From Pseudomonas lini (GTDB lineage: Bacteria; Pseudomonadota; Gammaproteobacteria; Pseudomonadales; Pseudomonadaceae): a DNA stretch of 64,000 bases. The notes beneath the pieces are model-generated. The model made no database searches and was not told where the DNA came from. It saw nothing but the letters and a program-made list of their open reading frames with translations. Position 1 is the first letter of the stretch. Every line of letters starts with the position of its first letter. Both the position numbers and the translations under genes were made by a program. The DNA lies in contig NZ_JYLB01000006.1 in NCBI RefSeq assembly GCF_001042905.1, forward strand, positions 434,001-498,000, given 5' to 3'. Positions 34,732 through 42,667 of this stretch are shown here, one piece after another.

Positions 34732-37161
34732 TTACCACTTGTACGTAGCGCTGGCGACGACGCTGCGTTGGTCGCCGTAGTAGCAGTAGAAGCCGTCGCA
34801 AGTGGAGATGTAGTTCTTGTCGAACAGGTTGGTGGCATTCAGTGCCAGTGATGCACCTTTCAGACTGTTATCCAGACGCCCCAAGTCGTAATGGACCGCC
34901 GCGTCGAACACCGTGTAGGCATCAGCCTTGCCCAGCCAGGTGTTGCCCTGGTCGCCATAAGTATTGCCGGTGTAGCGTGCGCCGGCACCGATGCCGAAAC
35001 CATCCAGCACACCGTTGTGCCAGGTGTAATCGGCCCACAGCGACGCTTGCTGGTTAGGCATCAGTTGCAGGCGATTGCCCTTGAAGTCACCCTTTTGCAC
35101 TTCGGACTTGGCCAGGGTGTAGGCGGCGATGACTTTCAGGTTGTCGGTGACGTCGGAAACGGCTTCCAACTCCAGGCCTTTGACCTTCACTTCGCCGGTC
35201 TGGCTGGTAATCGAGACGTTGTCCGAGTTGGTCGTGGTGACGGAGACGTTTTTCTGAGTCAGGTCATAGACCGCAGCCGTCAGCAGGGTGTTGCTGCCCG
35301 GCGGTTGGTACTTGATACCCAGTTCCCACTGCTTGCCTTCAGTCGGCTTGAACGACTCGGTCGGCGATGCCGTGGCTTTGCTGGTCGGCTGGAACGACTC
35401 GGCGTAGGACAGGTAGGGCACGAAGCCCGAGTCGAACACATAGCTGATCGCTGCGTTGCCGCTGAATTTCTTGTCCCGTTCGGTGTTGGTGGCATCACCC
35501 TTGTTGAAGAATTTGGTGCCCGTGTGGATCCAGTCCTCACGACCACCGAGGGTCAGACGCCATTGGTCGAGGGCCATTTGGTCCTGGACGTACAAACCGG
35601 TCTGGTAGGTCTTCTGGTCATAGTCATAGAACGCCGTCGAGCGTGGCGGGCGAACGATTGGCTGGCCATAGATCGGGTTGTTGACGTTGGTGGTCAGGCC
35701 GTCACCGAAGATCGAGGTGTAGTTGGTGTTGGTGCGTTGGTGATCGAGGCCGATCAACAGGGTGTGACGGATGTCGCCGGTCGCGAAGTCGCCCTGGAAG
35801 TTGTTGTCCACGGCAAACTGGCTGATGTCCTCGTCGACACTGGTGCTCGAGCGGCCAACGTTGCCCTCGGCATCGACCTGGGTGAACGGGTAGGCGCCGG
35901 GGGTAAGAGCCTGGAAGGACAGGTCCGTTTTGGTGTACCGCAGGTTCTGCTTGAACTGCCAGACATCGTTCAAGCGATGTTCAAAGGCGTAGCCCAGCGC
36001 GTAGTAGGTGCGGTCATAGAATTCCCAGTCCGGGTCGCCGAGATTCTTGTGATGGGAAATCTTGCCGAGTGGCGAATGGATCTTCGTGCCTTGCACGGGC
36101 AGGAACTGGCTGGTGATGCCGGTATCGTCGCGGGTGAATTGCGTCAGCAGGGTGAATTTGGTGTCTTCGTCGATGTTCCAGGTCAGGCTCGGCGCGATGT
36201 TGTAGCGCTTGTTGTCGACGTGGTCGATCTGCGTGCCGCTGTCGCGTACCACACCGCTCAAACCGTAGAGGAGCTGGCCTTCGTCGTCGATCTTGCCAGT
36301 GCTGGCGAAGTTAATCTGGCGATGATTGTCGCTGCCATATTGCACCTGGATTTCGTTGCTCGACTCGGCGCTGGGGCGACGGCTGACCATGTCCAGCAAG
36401 CCGCCTGGCGGGGTCTGGCCGTAAACCGATGAGGCCGGACCGCGCAGCAGGGCGAGGCGATCGAGGTTCCAGGTTTCCTGTTTCGGGTTGGCGTAAACGC
36501 CTCTCGGTAGGGGCAGACCATCCAGAAACTGGGTCGGCTCGAAACCGCGTACCCGCAGCCAGTCGTCTCGAGTATCACTGCCGTAGCTGCTGGCGACGAT
36601 GCCAGGCATATAGCGCACGGCGTCATCGAGGTTTTGCACACCGCGATCTTCCATTTGCTGGCGGGTGGCGACGGAAATCGAACGCGGCGCTTCGACCAGC
36701 GCGGTGTCGGTCTTGGTGCCAGCGGCGGTGCGCGTGGCAACGTAACCTTCTACCGGGCCCCAGGCGCTTTCAATATTTCCCGCGCCGATGATTGCAGTTT
36801 CCGGCAAGGCCATTACGCCCTCGGGCACTGCCACCAGGCTGTAAGTGCCGGCGCTGCTCTGTTCCAGTTGCAGACCGGTGCCGCGCAAGGCTTCACGCAG
36901 GGCGCCGGCGGCGTCGAACTGGCCCTTCACCGGGGCCGAGGTCTTGCCCGCTGCCAGCGACGGATTCAACGACAGCGCCAGGCCGGCCTGGCTGGCGATC
37001 TGGTTCAGGGTGCTGGCCAATGGCGCAGCCGGCAGGTCGTAGGCGCGAACGCTGGACGCCTGTTCGGCGGCCATCAGTGGACCGCTGGCCAAAGGGGCGC
37101 AAAGGGCAATGGCGACCGCCAGCAAACGGGGGCGCAACACGGTGTCTAGCGAACGGGACAT
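34732..37161 (-). CDS. fiuA: TonB-dependent ferrichrome-type receptor with STN signalling domain
   Basis: 809 residues. A signal peptide ends near MAAEQ; an STN domain at about 37-110 (VRAYDLPAAPLASTLNQIA) marks cell-surface signalling. The plug follows (EAPRSISVATRQQMEDRG, RVRGFEPTQFLDGLPLPRG), then the beta barrel ending in ATYKW. A Cys pair near the end (STCDGFYCYYG) matches the E. coli FhuA extracellular disulfide region. With fecR and fecI relatives just upstream and creBCD nearby, the order resembles fiuA-fiuR-fiuI of P. aeruginosa. Ferrichrome as ligand is an inference. AGGAG precedes the ATG. Confidence 0.78.
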   Translation of the reverse strand: MSRSLDTVLRPRLLAVAIALCAPLASGPLMAAEQASSVRAYDLPAAPLASTLNQIASQAGLALSLNPSLAAGKTSAPVKGQFDAAGALREALRGTGLQLEQSSAGTYSLVAVPEGVMALPETAIIGAGNIESAWGPVEGYVATRTAAGTKTDTALVEAPRSISVATRQQMEDRGVQNLDDAVRYMPGIVASSYGSDTRDDWLRVRGFEPTQFLDGLPLPRGVYANPKQETWNLDRLALLRGPASSVYGQTPPGGLLDMVSRRPSAESSNEIQVQYGSDNHRQINFASTGKIDDEGQLLYGLSGVVRDSGTQIDHVDNKRYNIAPSLTWNIDEDTKFTLLTQFTRDDTGITSQFLPVQGTKIHSPLGKISHHKNLGDPDWEFYDRTYYALGYAFEHRLNDVWQFKQNLRYTKTDLSFQALTPGAYPFTQVDAEGNVGRSSTSVDEDISQFAVDNNFQGDFATGDIRHTLLIGLDHQRTNTNYTSIFGDGLTTNVNNPIYGQPIVRPPRSTAFYDYDQKTYQTGLYVQDQMALDQWRLTLGGREDWIHTGTKFFNKGDATNTERDKKFSGNAAISYVFDSGFVPYLSYAESFQPTSKATASPTESFKPTEGKQWELGIKYQPPGSNTLLTAAVYDLTQKNVSVTTTNSDNVSITSQTGEVKVKGLELEAVSDVTDNLKVIAAYTLAKSEVQKGDFKGNRLQLMPNQQASLWADYTWHNGVLDGFGIGAGARYTGNTYGDQGNTWLGKADAYTVFDAAVHYDLGRLDNSLKGASLALNATNLFDKNYISTCDGFYCYYGDQRSVVASATYKW

Positions 37162-37279
37162 ACAGCGGCTCCTGAATGGAAATATTTCTCAATTGCCTAG
37201 GTGCCGGACGAGAATCAAAAAGTGATAGGGCTAGATGAAAATAATTTCGATTTATCAATTGCGGTGAGGCGGATGGGCC

Positions 37280-37370
37280 CATCGCGGGCAAGCCACGCTC
37301 CCACAGGTTTTGGGTCGAGCGGGAGTTCTTTGAACGACACAAAACCTGTGGGAGCGGGCTTGCCCGCGAA
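37280..37370. repeat. REP hairpin pair, GGGAGCGGGCTTGCCCGCGA family
   Basis: Two inverted arms between the anti-sigma gene and the receptor gene, on the path of a possible fiuIRA readthrough transcript. Confidence 0.9.
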
Positions 37371-37395
37371 GGCGGCGGATCAGGCGCAGCACCTT

Positions 37396-38370
37396 TTAGG
37401 GCTTGGTCTCAGACTTCGCCGCGACCGTTATCCACCATGGCGTGTGCTGCTCAATCTGCACCGGCAGGGTCGGTAAAAGTGCGCTCAGCGCCTTGTCGGT
37501 ATCGTTCAGGGGGAAGCTGCCGGTGATGCGCAGATCGGCGACTGCCGGTGTGACGCCAAGATGCCCGCGACGATAGCGGCCGAGCTCCTGGACCAGATCC
37601 TCCAGCCGCGCGTTGTCCACCACTAGCATGCCGCGAGTCCAGGCATCGGCTCCGAGATTGAGGGCGATGATCGGGCCCAGGCCATTGCTGCGCATCAGCA
37701 CTTGCTGGCCTTCGCGCAGGATCTGTTCCTCGGGGCTCGATTCGGGATGGGCGGCGACCGCTGATTTCAATACGCTCAGGCGCGTGCCTTCTTCTTCACG
37801 CTTGACCAGGAATCGCGTCCCGAGTGCGCGCATGCTGCCTTCGCGGGTCTCGACAATAAACGGCCGGGCATCGCCATGGCCGGTTTCGACGAGGATTTCC
37901 CCTTCCTGAAGGACGATCAGCCGCTGCTTCTCGTCGAAGCGCACATCCACTGCGCTGTGGGTGTTGAGGTTGATCAACGTGCCGTCGGTCAGGCGCAGGG
38001 TGCGTTGCTCGCCGGTAGCGGTGCGCTGGTCGGCCAGCCAATAGTCGATGGGCAGATAACGATCACCGGCGAACAGCGCCAGGCCGATCACCGCCACGAC
38101 GCTGGCCAGGCCGCTGCCAAGCTTGCGCACCCGGCGCCGGATGCTTTCGCGCGATTGCAGCAACGCTGTGCGGGCCGGGCCGTTGGCGACGCTGAAACGT
38201 TGGTCGAGCATGCCCAACTGACGCCAGGCGCGGGCGTGTTCTTCGTGGGCAGCGTGCCATTTGGCGAACTCTTCGCGCTCCACCGCGTTGCCGGAATCCA
38301 GCGACAGTTGCCAGTCAATCGCGGCATCCAGCACCTGCGCCGACACGGGTTTGGAATTGACCGGGCTCAT
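37396..38370 (-). CDS. fiuR: FecR-type anti-sigma factor
   Basis: 324 residues. An N-terminal cytoplasmic DUF4880 region (AAIDWQLSLDSGNAVEREEF) is followed by one membrane segment (about 90-108, LASVVAVIGLALFAGDRY), then the periplasmic FecR domain (GEQRTLRLTDGTLINLNTHSA) and a C-terminal receptor-contact domain ending WWITVAAKS. The start overlaps the sigma-factor stop by four bases (ATGA). It should hold FecI-like sigma until the loaded receptor signals. Confidence 0.88.
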   Translation of the reverse strand: MSPVNSKPVSAQVLDAAIDWQLSLDSGNAVEREEFAKWHAAHEEHARAWRQLGMLDQRFSVANGPARTALLQSRESIRRRVRKLGSGLASVVAVIGLALFAGDRYLPIDYWLADQRTATGEQRTLRLTDGTLINLNTHSAVDVRFDEKQRLIVLQEGEILVETGHGDARPFIVETREGSMRALGTRFLVKREEEGTRLSVLKSAVAAHPESSPEEQILREGQQVLMRSNGLGPIIALNLGADAWTRGMLVVDNARLEDLVQELGRYRRGHLGVTPAVADLRITGSFPLNDTDKALSALLPTLPVQIEQHTPWWITVAAKSETKP

Positions 38371-38885
38371 ACCGGCTCACCGTACAAGGCGATGTAGCAC
38401 TGACGAATGCCTTGGGCCAGGTACTGACGAACCCGCGGCACTGACACGCCCAGACGCTGAGCGATTTCGGCGTGGCCGAGGCCATCAAGACGGTTATAGA
38501 GAAACGCCGCCCGGGCCTTGCTCGAGAGCTTGCCCAGCAAGCGGTCGATGGCTTTGAGGTCTTCAAGGATCAGTTGCTGTTCTTCCACCGATGGTTGTTC
38601 GCCTTCGGGGATCAGCATCAACTCGGTGAGGTAGGCCTGTTCCAGTGCTGCACGGCGGAAATAGTCGAACAGCAGGCCCTTGGCGATCGCCACCAGAAAC
38701 GCCCGGGGTTCGCGAGGCTCCTTGAATTCATCGCGGCCCAGCAAGCGCACGAAGGTGTCCTGGCTCAGGTCTTCGGCCCGTTGCGGGCAGGCCACGTTAC
38801 GCCGCAGCCAAGCCAATAACCAACCGCGATGGTCGCGATACAACGCACCAACGAGCTCACTCTGGGGGCTTTGGACTGACGACAC
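38367..38885 (-). CDS. fiuI: FecI-type ECF sigma factor
   Basis: 172 residues with a GTG start. Sigma region 2 shows YRDHRGWLLAWLRRNVACPQRAEDLSQDTFVRLL and region 4 shows LDGLGHAEIAQRLGVSVPRVRQYLAQG, the FecI pattern. The ribosome-binding site is weak (GGTGAT). Iron-starvation sigma genes usually carry a Fur box; an imperfect ACGAGAATTGTTCGC lies at about 38916-38930 upstream and could be one, but the right half is poor. Confidence 0.88.
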   Translation of the reverse strand: MSSVQSPQSELVGALYRDHRGWLLAWLRRNVACPQRAEDLSQDTFVRLLGRDEFKEPREPRAFLVAIAKGLLFDYFRRAALEQAYLTELMLIPEGEQPSVEEQQLILEDLKAIDRLLGKLSSKARAAFLYNRLDGLGHAEIAQRLGVSVPRVRQYLAQGIRQCYIALYGEPV

Positions 38886-39019
38886 GCAACATCACCGAAT
38901 GGGAAGTGTTAAGTAACGAGAATTGTTCGCGATTGTGGCAGAGGCGGGGGAGGTAAGCAATTGGCGCTGGTCGAGTGGTTTTTTACGGGGGGAATATCCA
39001 GTCAGACCGAGTTATCGTT

Positions 39020-39110
39020 CATCGCGGGCAAGCCACGCTCCCACAGGTTTTGTGCCGTTTGCGAAATCGGCGGACGACGAAAAACCTGTGGGAGCGTGGC
39101 TTGCCCGCGA
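39020..39110. repeat. REP hairpin pair, GGGAGCGTGGCTTGCCCGCG family
   Basis: Two inverted arms between the sigma factor promoter region and the 3' end of the exonuclease gene. Confidence 0.9.
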
Positions 39111-39135
39111 TGGAGCCCGAACAGTCACCGAAGAT

Positions 39136-39843
39136 CTAGAACGAAGGCGCTTGCCGCCGCCGCTTCCACTGACTCAGCCGCTGCTGCAAATTCAACGGGC
39201 TATGAATCTGCTGCTGCCGCGCCCGGCTGATCAAAATCAGCATCAGCTCCGCCGTCGCCAAGGCATCGGCACTGGCGTTATGCCGCTCGAAGACCTCCAG
39301 CTTGAACCAGTCGATCCACTCGTCCAGCCCGGCCTCGCGAAAATGCGCCTGTGGGCACAGCAGCGGGGCGATGTCTGCCACGTCCAGAAACGGATGCTGC
39401 AACTTGTAACCCAGATGTTCTTTCAGCGCGCGCCCCAGCATGTGCTGGTCGAACGGCGCATGAAACGCCAACACCGGACTGTCGCCGACGAACTCCATGA
39501 ATTCGACCAGGGCCTGTGCTGGGTCGCTGCCGGCGGCAATGGTGCTCGGGCTCAGGCCGTGAATCAACACGCTGGGGCCGAGTTTGAGTTCGCTGCATTG
39601 CAGCGTGCGTTCGAACTGCTGGCTGAAATCGATCGCCCCGTCCTCGATCACCACCGCGCCGATGGACAACAGCCGATCCTTGTTCAGGTTCAGCCCGGTG
39701 GTTTCCAGGTCGAGTACCACCCAGCGTTGCTCGCGCAGGCTGCAATCACCCAGCTCGGCCATGGCCGGCAAGCGTTCCAGACGTTGTTGCAGTTCGCCGG
39801 GCAAAATGGGGCTGACCGGCCGCAGCCATGAAAACAGGCTCAT
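39136..39843 (-). CDS. DnaQ-like 3'-5' exonuclease
   Basis: 235 residues. The DEDDh motifs are visible: D45-x-E47 in VVLDLETTGLN, D in FHAPFDQHML, and H-x4-D in RHNASADALATAEL. It resembles the epsilon proofreading fold but lacks the C-terminal alpha-binding tail. The start overlaps the upstream DUF294 gene by four bases, a pairing often seen in gamma-proteobacteria. Substrate and role in this pair are unknown. Confidence 0.88.
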   Translation of the reverse strand: MSLFSWLRPVSPILPGELQQRLERLPAMAELGDCSLREQRWVVLDLETTGLNLNKDRLLSIGAVVIEDGAIDFSQQFERTLQCSELKLGPSVLIHGLSPSTIAAGSDPAQALVEFMEFVGDSPVLAFHAPFDQHMLGRALKEHLGYKLQHPFLDVADIAPLLCPQAHFREAGLDEWIDWFKLEVFERHNASADALATAELMLILISRARQQQIHSPLNLQQRLSQWKRRRQAPSF

Positions 39844-41774
39844 AACTGATACCGCAGGGTCAGGCTGCTTTGCAGGCGTTGGGCCTGGCGCAGGGATTCA
39901 CGCAGGATGCGTCGGTCCAGATGATTGAGGCTGTCAGGATCGACACGGTTGGAGTAGGGCAAATTCTCCCGGGTCTGTAGCTGATGTTGCTGCATGCGGG
40001 TTTGCTGGATGAAGTGATACGCCTCTTCGTACGCCGCGCCGTCCAGTCGTTCAATGACCTCTTTGTCCACCAATTGGCGAAAGCGCTCCAAGGTATTGTT
40101 GGTGTCGATGCCGTGGGCCAGGGCCAGCACTCGAGCACCGTCGACGAAAGGGGTGAGCCCCTGGAGTTTCAGGTCGAGGGTGGCTTTCTCGCCATTCTTG
40201 CGAGCCAGCACGAATTCGCGGAAACGTCCTACGGGTGGGCGGTTGCGCAGGGCGTTTTCGGCCATCATCCGCTGGAACAAGCGGTTGTCGCCGACCTGAT
40301 CGAGGATGCCCTGGCGCAGTTGCTCGCAGCCTCGCTCGTCGCCCCAGACCACGCGCAGGTCGAAATAGATGCTCGACCCCAGCAGGTTTTCCGGTGTCGC
40401 CTCGCGGATAAACGCCGCAAAACGTCGCGCCCATTCGGCCCGGGACAAACACAGCTCGGGATTGCCGGCCATGATGTTGCCCTTGCACAGGGTGAAGCCG
40501 CACAGCGCCAGGTTTTGATTGATCTGCTGGGCGATGGGCAGCAACTTGCCGCGAATCTCGGCGGCGTGAGCCGCGTCGCGGGCTTCGAACAGAATGCCGT
40601 TGTCCTGATCGGTATGCAGCGTCTGCTCGCGGCGACCTTCGCTGCCGAAACACAACCAACTGAACGGCACGCCAGGGTCACCTTTCTCGGCGAGCACCAG
40701 TTCGATCACCCGGCACACGGTGTGGTCGTTGAGCAGGGTGATGATGTGGGTGATCTGGGTCGAGGATGCGCCGTGCGCCAGCATCCGCTCCACCAATTGG
40801 CCGATCTCGCCGCGCATCGCCACCAGGTTTTCCAGCTTCTGGGCACTGCGAATGGTCCGCGCCAGATGCACCAGATCGACCCGTTGCAGGGAAAACAGGT
40901 CACGTTCCGAGACCACGCCGCACAGACGATGATCCTTGACCAGGCAGACGTGGGCGATGTGGCGCTCGGTCATGGCGATCGCGGCGTCGAAGGCGCTGTG
41001 GTCCGGTGTCAGATAAAACGGCGCCCGGGTCATGTGCCCTTCGATGGCTTCATTGAAATCGCTGGTGCCGTTGGCCACCACATGCCGCAAGTCGCGCAGG
41101 GTGAAAATGCCCAGCGGTGCCTTTTGCTCATCGACCACCACAATGCTGCCGACTTGCTGATCGTGCATCAGCGTTACGGCTTCACGCAGCGGGGTGATCG
41201 GGCTGCAGGTCACTGGGTGACGCATGGCCAGTTCGCCCAACCGGGTATTGAGCGAGTACTGGGTGCCGAGGGTTTCCACGGCTTTTTGCTGGACTTGTTG
41301 ATTGACCTGATCCAGCAAACTGCTGACGCCGCGTAGGGCAAAGTCGCGAAACGGGCTGGAAAGTGCGAACAGTTTGATGAACGCCAGCTTATTCAGCTGT
41401 AGGCAAAAGGTATCTTCGGCCGCCAGATGTTCGGTGCGGGTCGCCCGTTCCCCCAGTAGCGCGGCGAGGGGGAAACACTCGCCGGTGGTGATTTCGAAGG
41501 TGGTTTCGGTCCCGCCCTTGGCCGTGTGCGGACGTTCACCCACGACCCGGCCCTGTTTGACGATGTAGAAATGCTCAACCGGGCCATCGGCAGGTTTGAT
41601 GATGCTTTCGCCGGGGGCATAAAAACGCAGCTGACATTGCTCGACCAGATAGGCCAGGTGGGCGTTTTCCATCTGATTGAACGGCGGGAAGCGCTGGAGG
41701 AATTGCAAAGTGCCCTGGATGTTCTGCAACACCGCGGTTTTCCCTGCCTGGGTGAAGGCGTCCGCTTTACTCAT
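39840..41774 (-). CDS. Cyclic-nucleotide-binding/CBS/DUF294 nucleotidyltransferase-like protein
   Basis: 644 residues. The domains in order are: cNMP-binding-like (about 20-140), two CBS repeats (about 155-280; HPVTCSPITPLREAVTLM, GIFTLRDLR), DUF294 nucleotidyltransferase with GSEGRREQTLHTDQDNGI (about 380) and the DUF294 C-domain. The Gly-Ser and Asp-x-Asp pattern is that of GlnE/GlnD-like nucleotidyltransferases. It likely senses a nucleotide and acts with the coupled exonuclease. An ATG two codons upstream (41780) is an alternative start. Confidence 0.85.
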   Translation of the reverse strand: MSKADAFTQAGKTAVLQNIQGTLQFLQRFPPFNQMENAHLAYLVEQCQLRFYAPGESIIKPADGPVEHFYIVKQGRVVGERPHTAKGGTETTFEITTGECFPLAALLGERATRTEHLAAEDTFCLQLNKLAFIKLFALSSPFRDFALRGVSSLLDQVNQQVQQKAVETLGTQYSLNTRLGELAMRHPVTCSPITPLREAVTLMHDQQVGSIVVVDEQKAPLGIFTLRDLRHVVANGTSDFNEAIEGHMTRAPFYLTPDHSAFDAAIAMTERHIAHVCLVKDHRLCGVVSERDLFSLQRVDLVHLARTIRSAQKLENLVAMRGEIGQLVERMLAHGASSTQITHIITLLNDHTVCRVIELVLAEKGDPGVPFSWLCFGSEGRREQTLHTDQDNGILFEARDAAHAAEIRGKLLPIAQQINQNLALCGFTLCKGNIMAGNPELCLSRAEWARRFAAFIREATPENLLGSSIYFDLRVVWGDERGCEQLRQGILDQVGDNRLFQRMMAENALRNRPPVGRFREFVLARKNGEKATLDLKLQGLTPFVDGARVLALAHGIDTNNTLERFRQLVDKEVIERLDGAAYEEAYHFIQQTRMQQHQLQTRENLPYSNRVDPDSLNHLDRRILRESLRQAQRLQSSLTLRYQL

Positions 41775-42045
41775 AACCATTACCGCAGTCTTTTTCTGAT
41801 TGTTGTGTCGGATCGTTGTGTCAGATCGTTACAGGCATGGTCGGCCCCTGCGGGCAGGGTGCCCATTGGACGTAAGTCTAGGTAGGCAGTGCCGCCGCCG
41901 GAATATGGGAAATGTCTGACACAATTGCGGGAAAAACCTCCTACAGTGTCTATTGGAATACTTTCCGACGAAGTGCACATTGAAGCTTTGCTGAGCGATG
42001 TCTGACCACTGTGTCAGGGATCGAATCGAAAACGTTGAGAAAGCC

Positions 42046-42498
42046 ATGTCCGACCACGATATTTTGAGTGATGCCGAGCGCGAAGCGCTCAGTGCCGTCA
42101 TGTTGGAACCAGACTTGCCCCCGCAGCGGGTGCTGATCGTCGATGACGATAAGGACTCCAGGGAATTGCTGTCGGAAATTCTGGGACTGGACGGCATTCA
42201 CTGCATGACGGCGGCCAGCGGCGAAGCGGCGCTCAAATTGCTGGAGACGAAGTCATCAATCGGGCTGGTGATTACCGACCTGCGGATGGGGCATGTCGAT
42301 GGCCTGGAACTGATCCGTCAGGTGCGGGAATCGGCGCGTGCGGCGTTGCCGATCATCATCGTCTCCGGTGACGCTGATGTGAAGGATGCGATCGAAGCGA
42401 TGCACCTGCACGTGGTGGACTTTCTACTCAAGCCCATCGATAGCGGCAAACTGCTTGAATTGGTCAAGCATGAGCTGGGGATGGAGTCTTTGCCGTGA
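42046..42498 (+). CDS. Stand-alone response regulator receiver protein
   Basis: 150 residues. A single receiver domain: acidic pocket VLIVDDDKDS (about 29-38), phosphoacceptor D78 in VITDLRMGHVDG, T/S switch in IIIVSGD and K in DFLLKPID. No output domain follows, so it must signal through a partner or a phosphorelay. An ATG at 41998 would add 16 residues; 42046 is preferred because GAGAAAG lies upstream. It is divergent from the DUF294 gene; no kinase is adjacent. Confidence 0.82.
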   Translation: MSDHDILSDAEREALSAVMLEPDLPPQRVLIVDDDKDSRELLSEILGLDGIHCMTAASGEAALKLLETKSSIGLVITDLRMGHVDGLELIRQVRESARAALPIIIVSGDADVKDAIEAMHLHVVDFLLKPIDSGKLLELVKHELGMESLP

Positions 42499-42602
42499 TC
42501 GTTCCCATGCTCCGCGTGGGAATGCCTCCATGGACGCTCTGCGTCCGTTTTGGGACGCGGAGCGTCCCGGGCTGCATTCCCACGCGGAGCGTGGGAACGA
42601 TC
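42497..42602. repeat. Long inverted repeat, GATCGTTCCCACGC family
   Basis: Begins within the stop codon of the receiver gene and runs to its GGAACGATC end; nested GACGCTCTGCGTC arms as at 7529. Confidence 0.9.
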
Positions 42603-42610
42603 AATCTGAA

Positions 42611-42646
42611 GCAAAAAAGCCCCGATCTTTCGATCAGGGCTTTTTC
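42611..42646. terminator. Bidirectional terminator between receiver gene and glcB
   Basis: AAAAAAGCCC and GGGCTTTTT arms around a CGATC-TTT-CGATC stem with one mismatch. A/T runs on both sides suit the convergent genes. Confidence 0.85.
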
Positions 42647-42667
42647 ATGTCCGGCGTCAGCGTTTAC

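Noticed and set aside
38916..38930. Fur box before the FecI-type sigma gene
   Set aside because: The left half is good but the right half matches poorly; kept only as a remark in the gene entry.
39136..41774. The exonuclease/DUF294 pair as a toxin-antitoxin or phage-defence system
   Set aside because: The pair is a common housekeeping-type arrangement in gamma-proteobacteria, with no defence genes or mobility signs around it.
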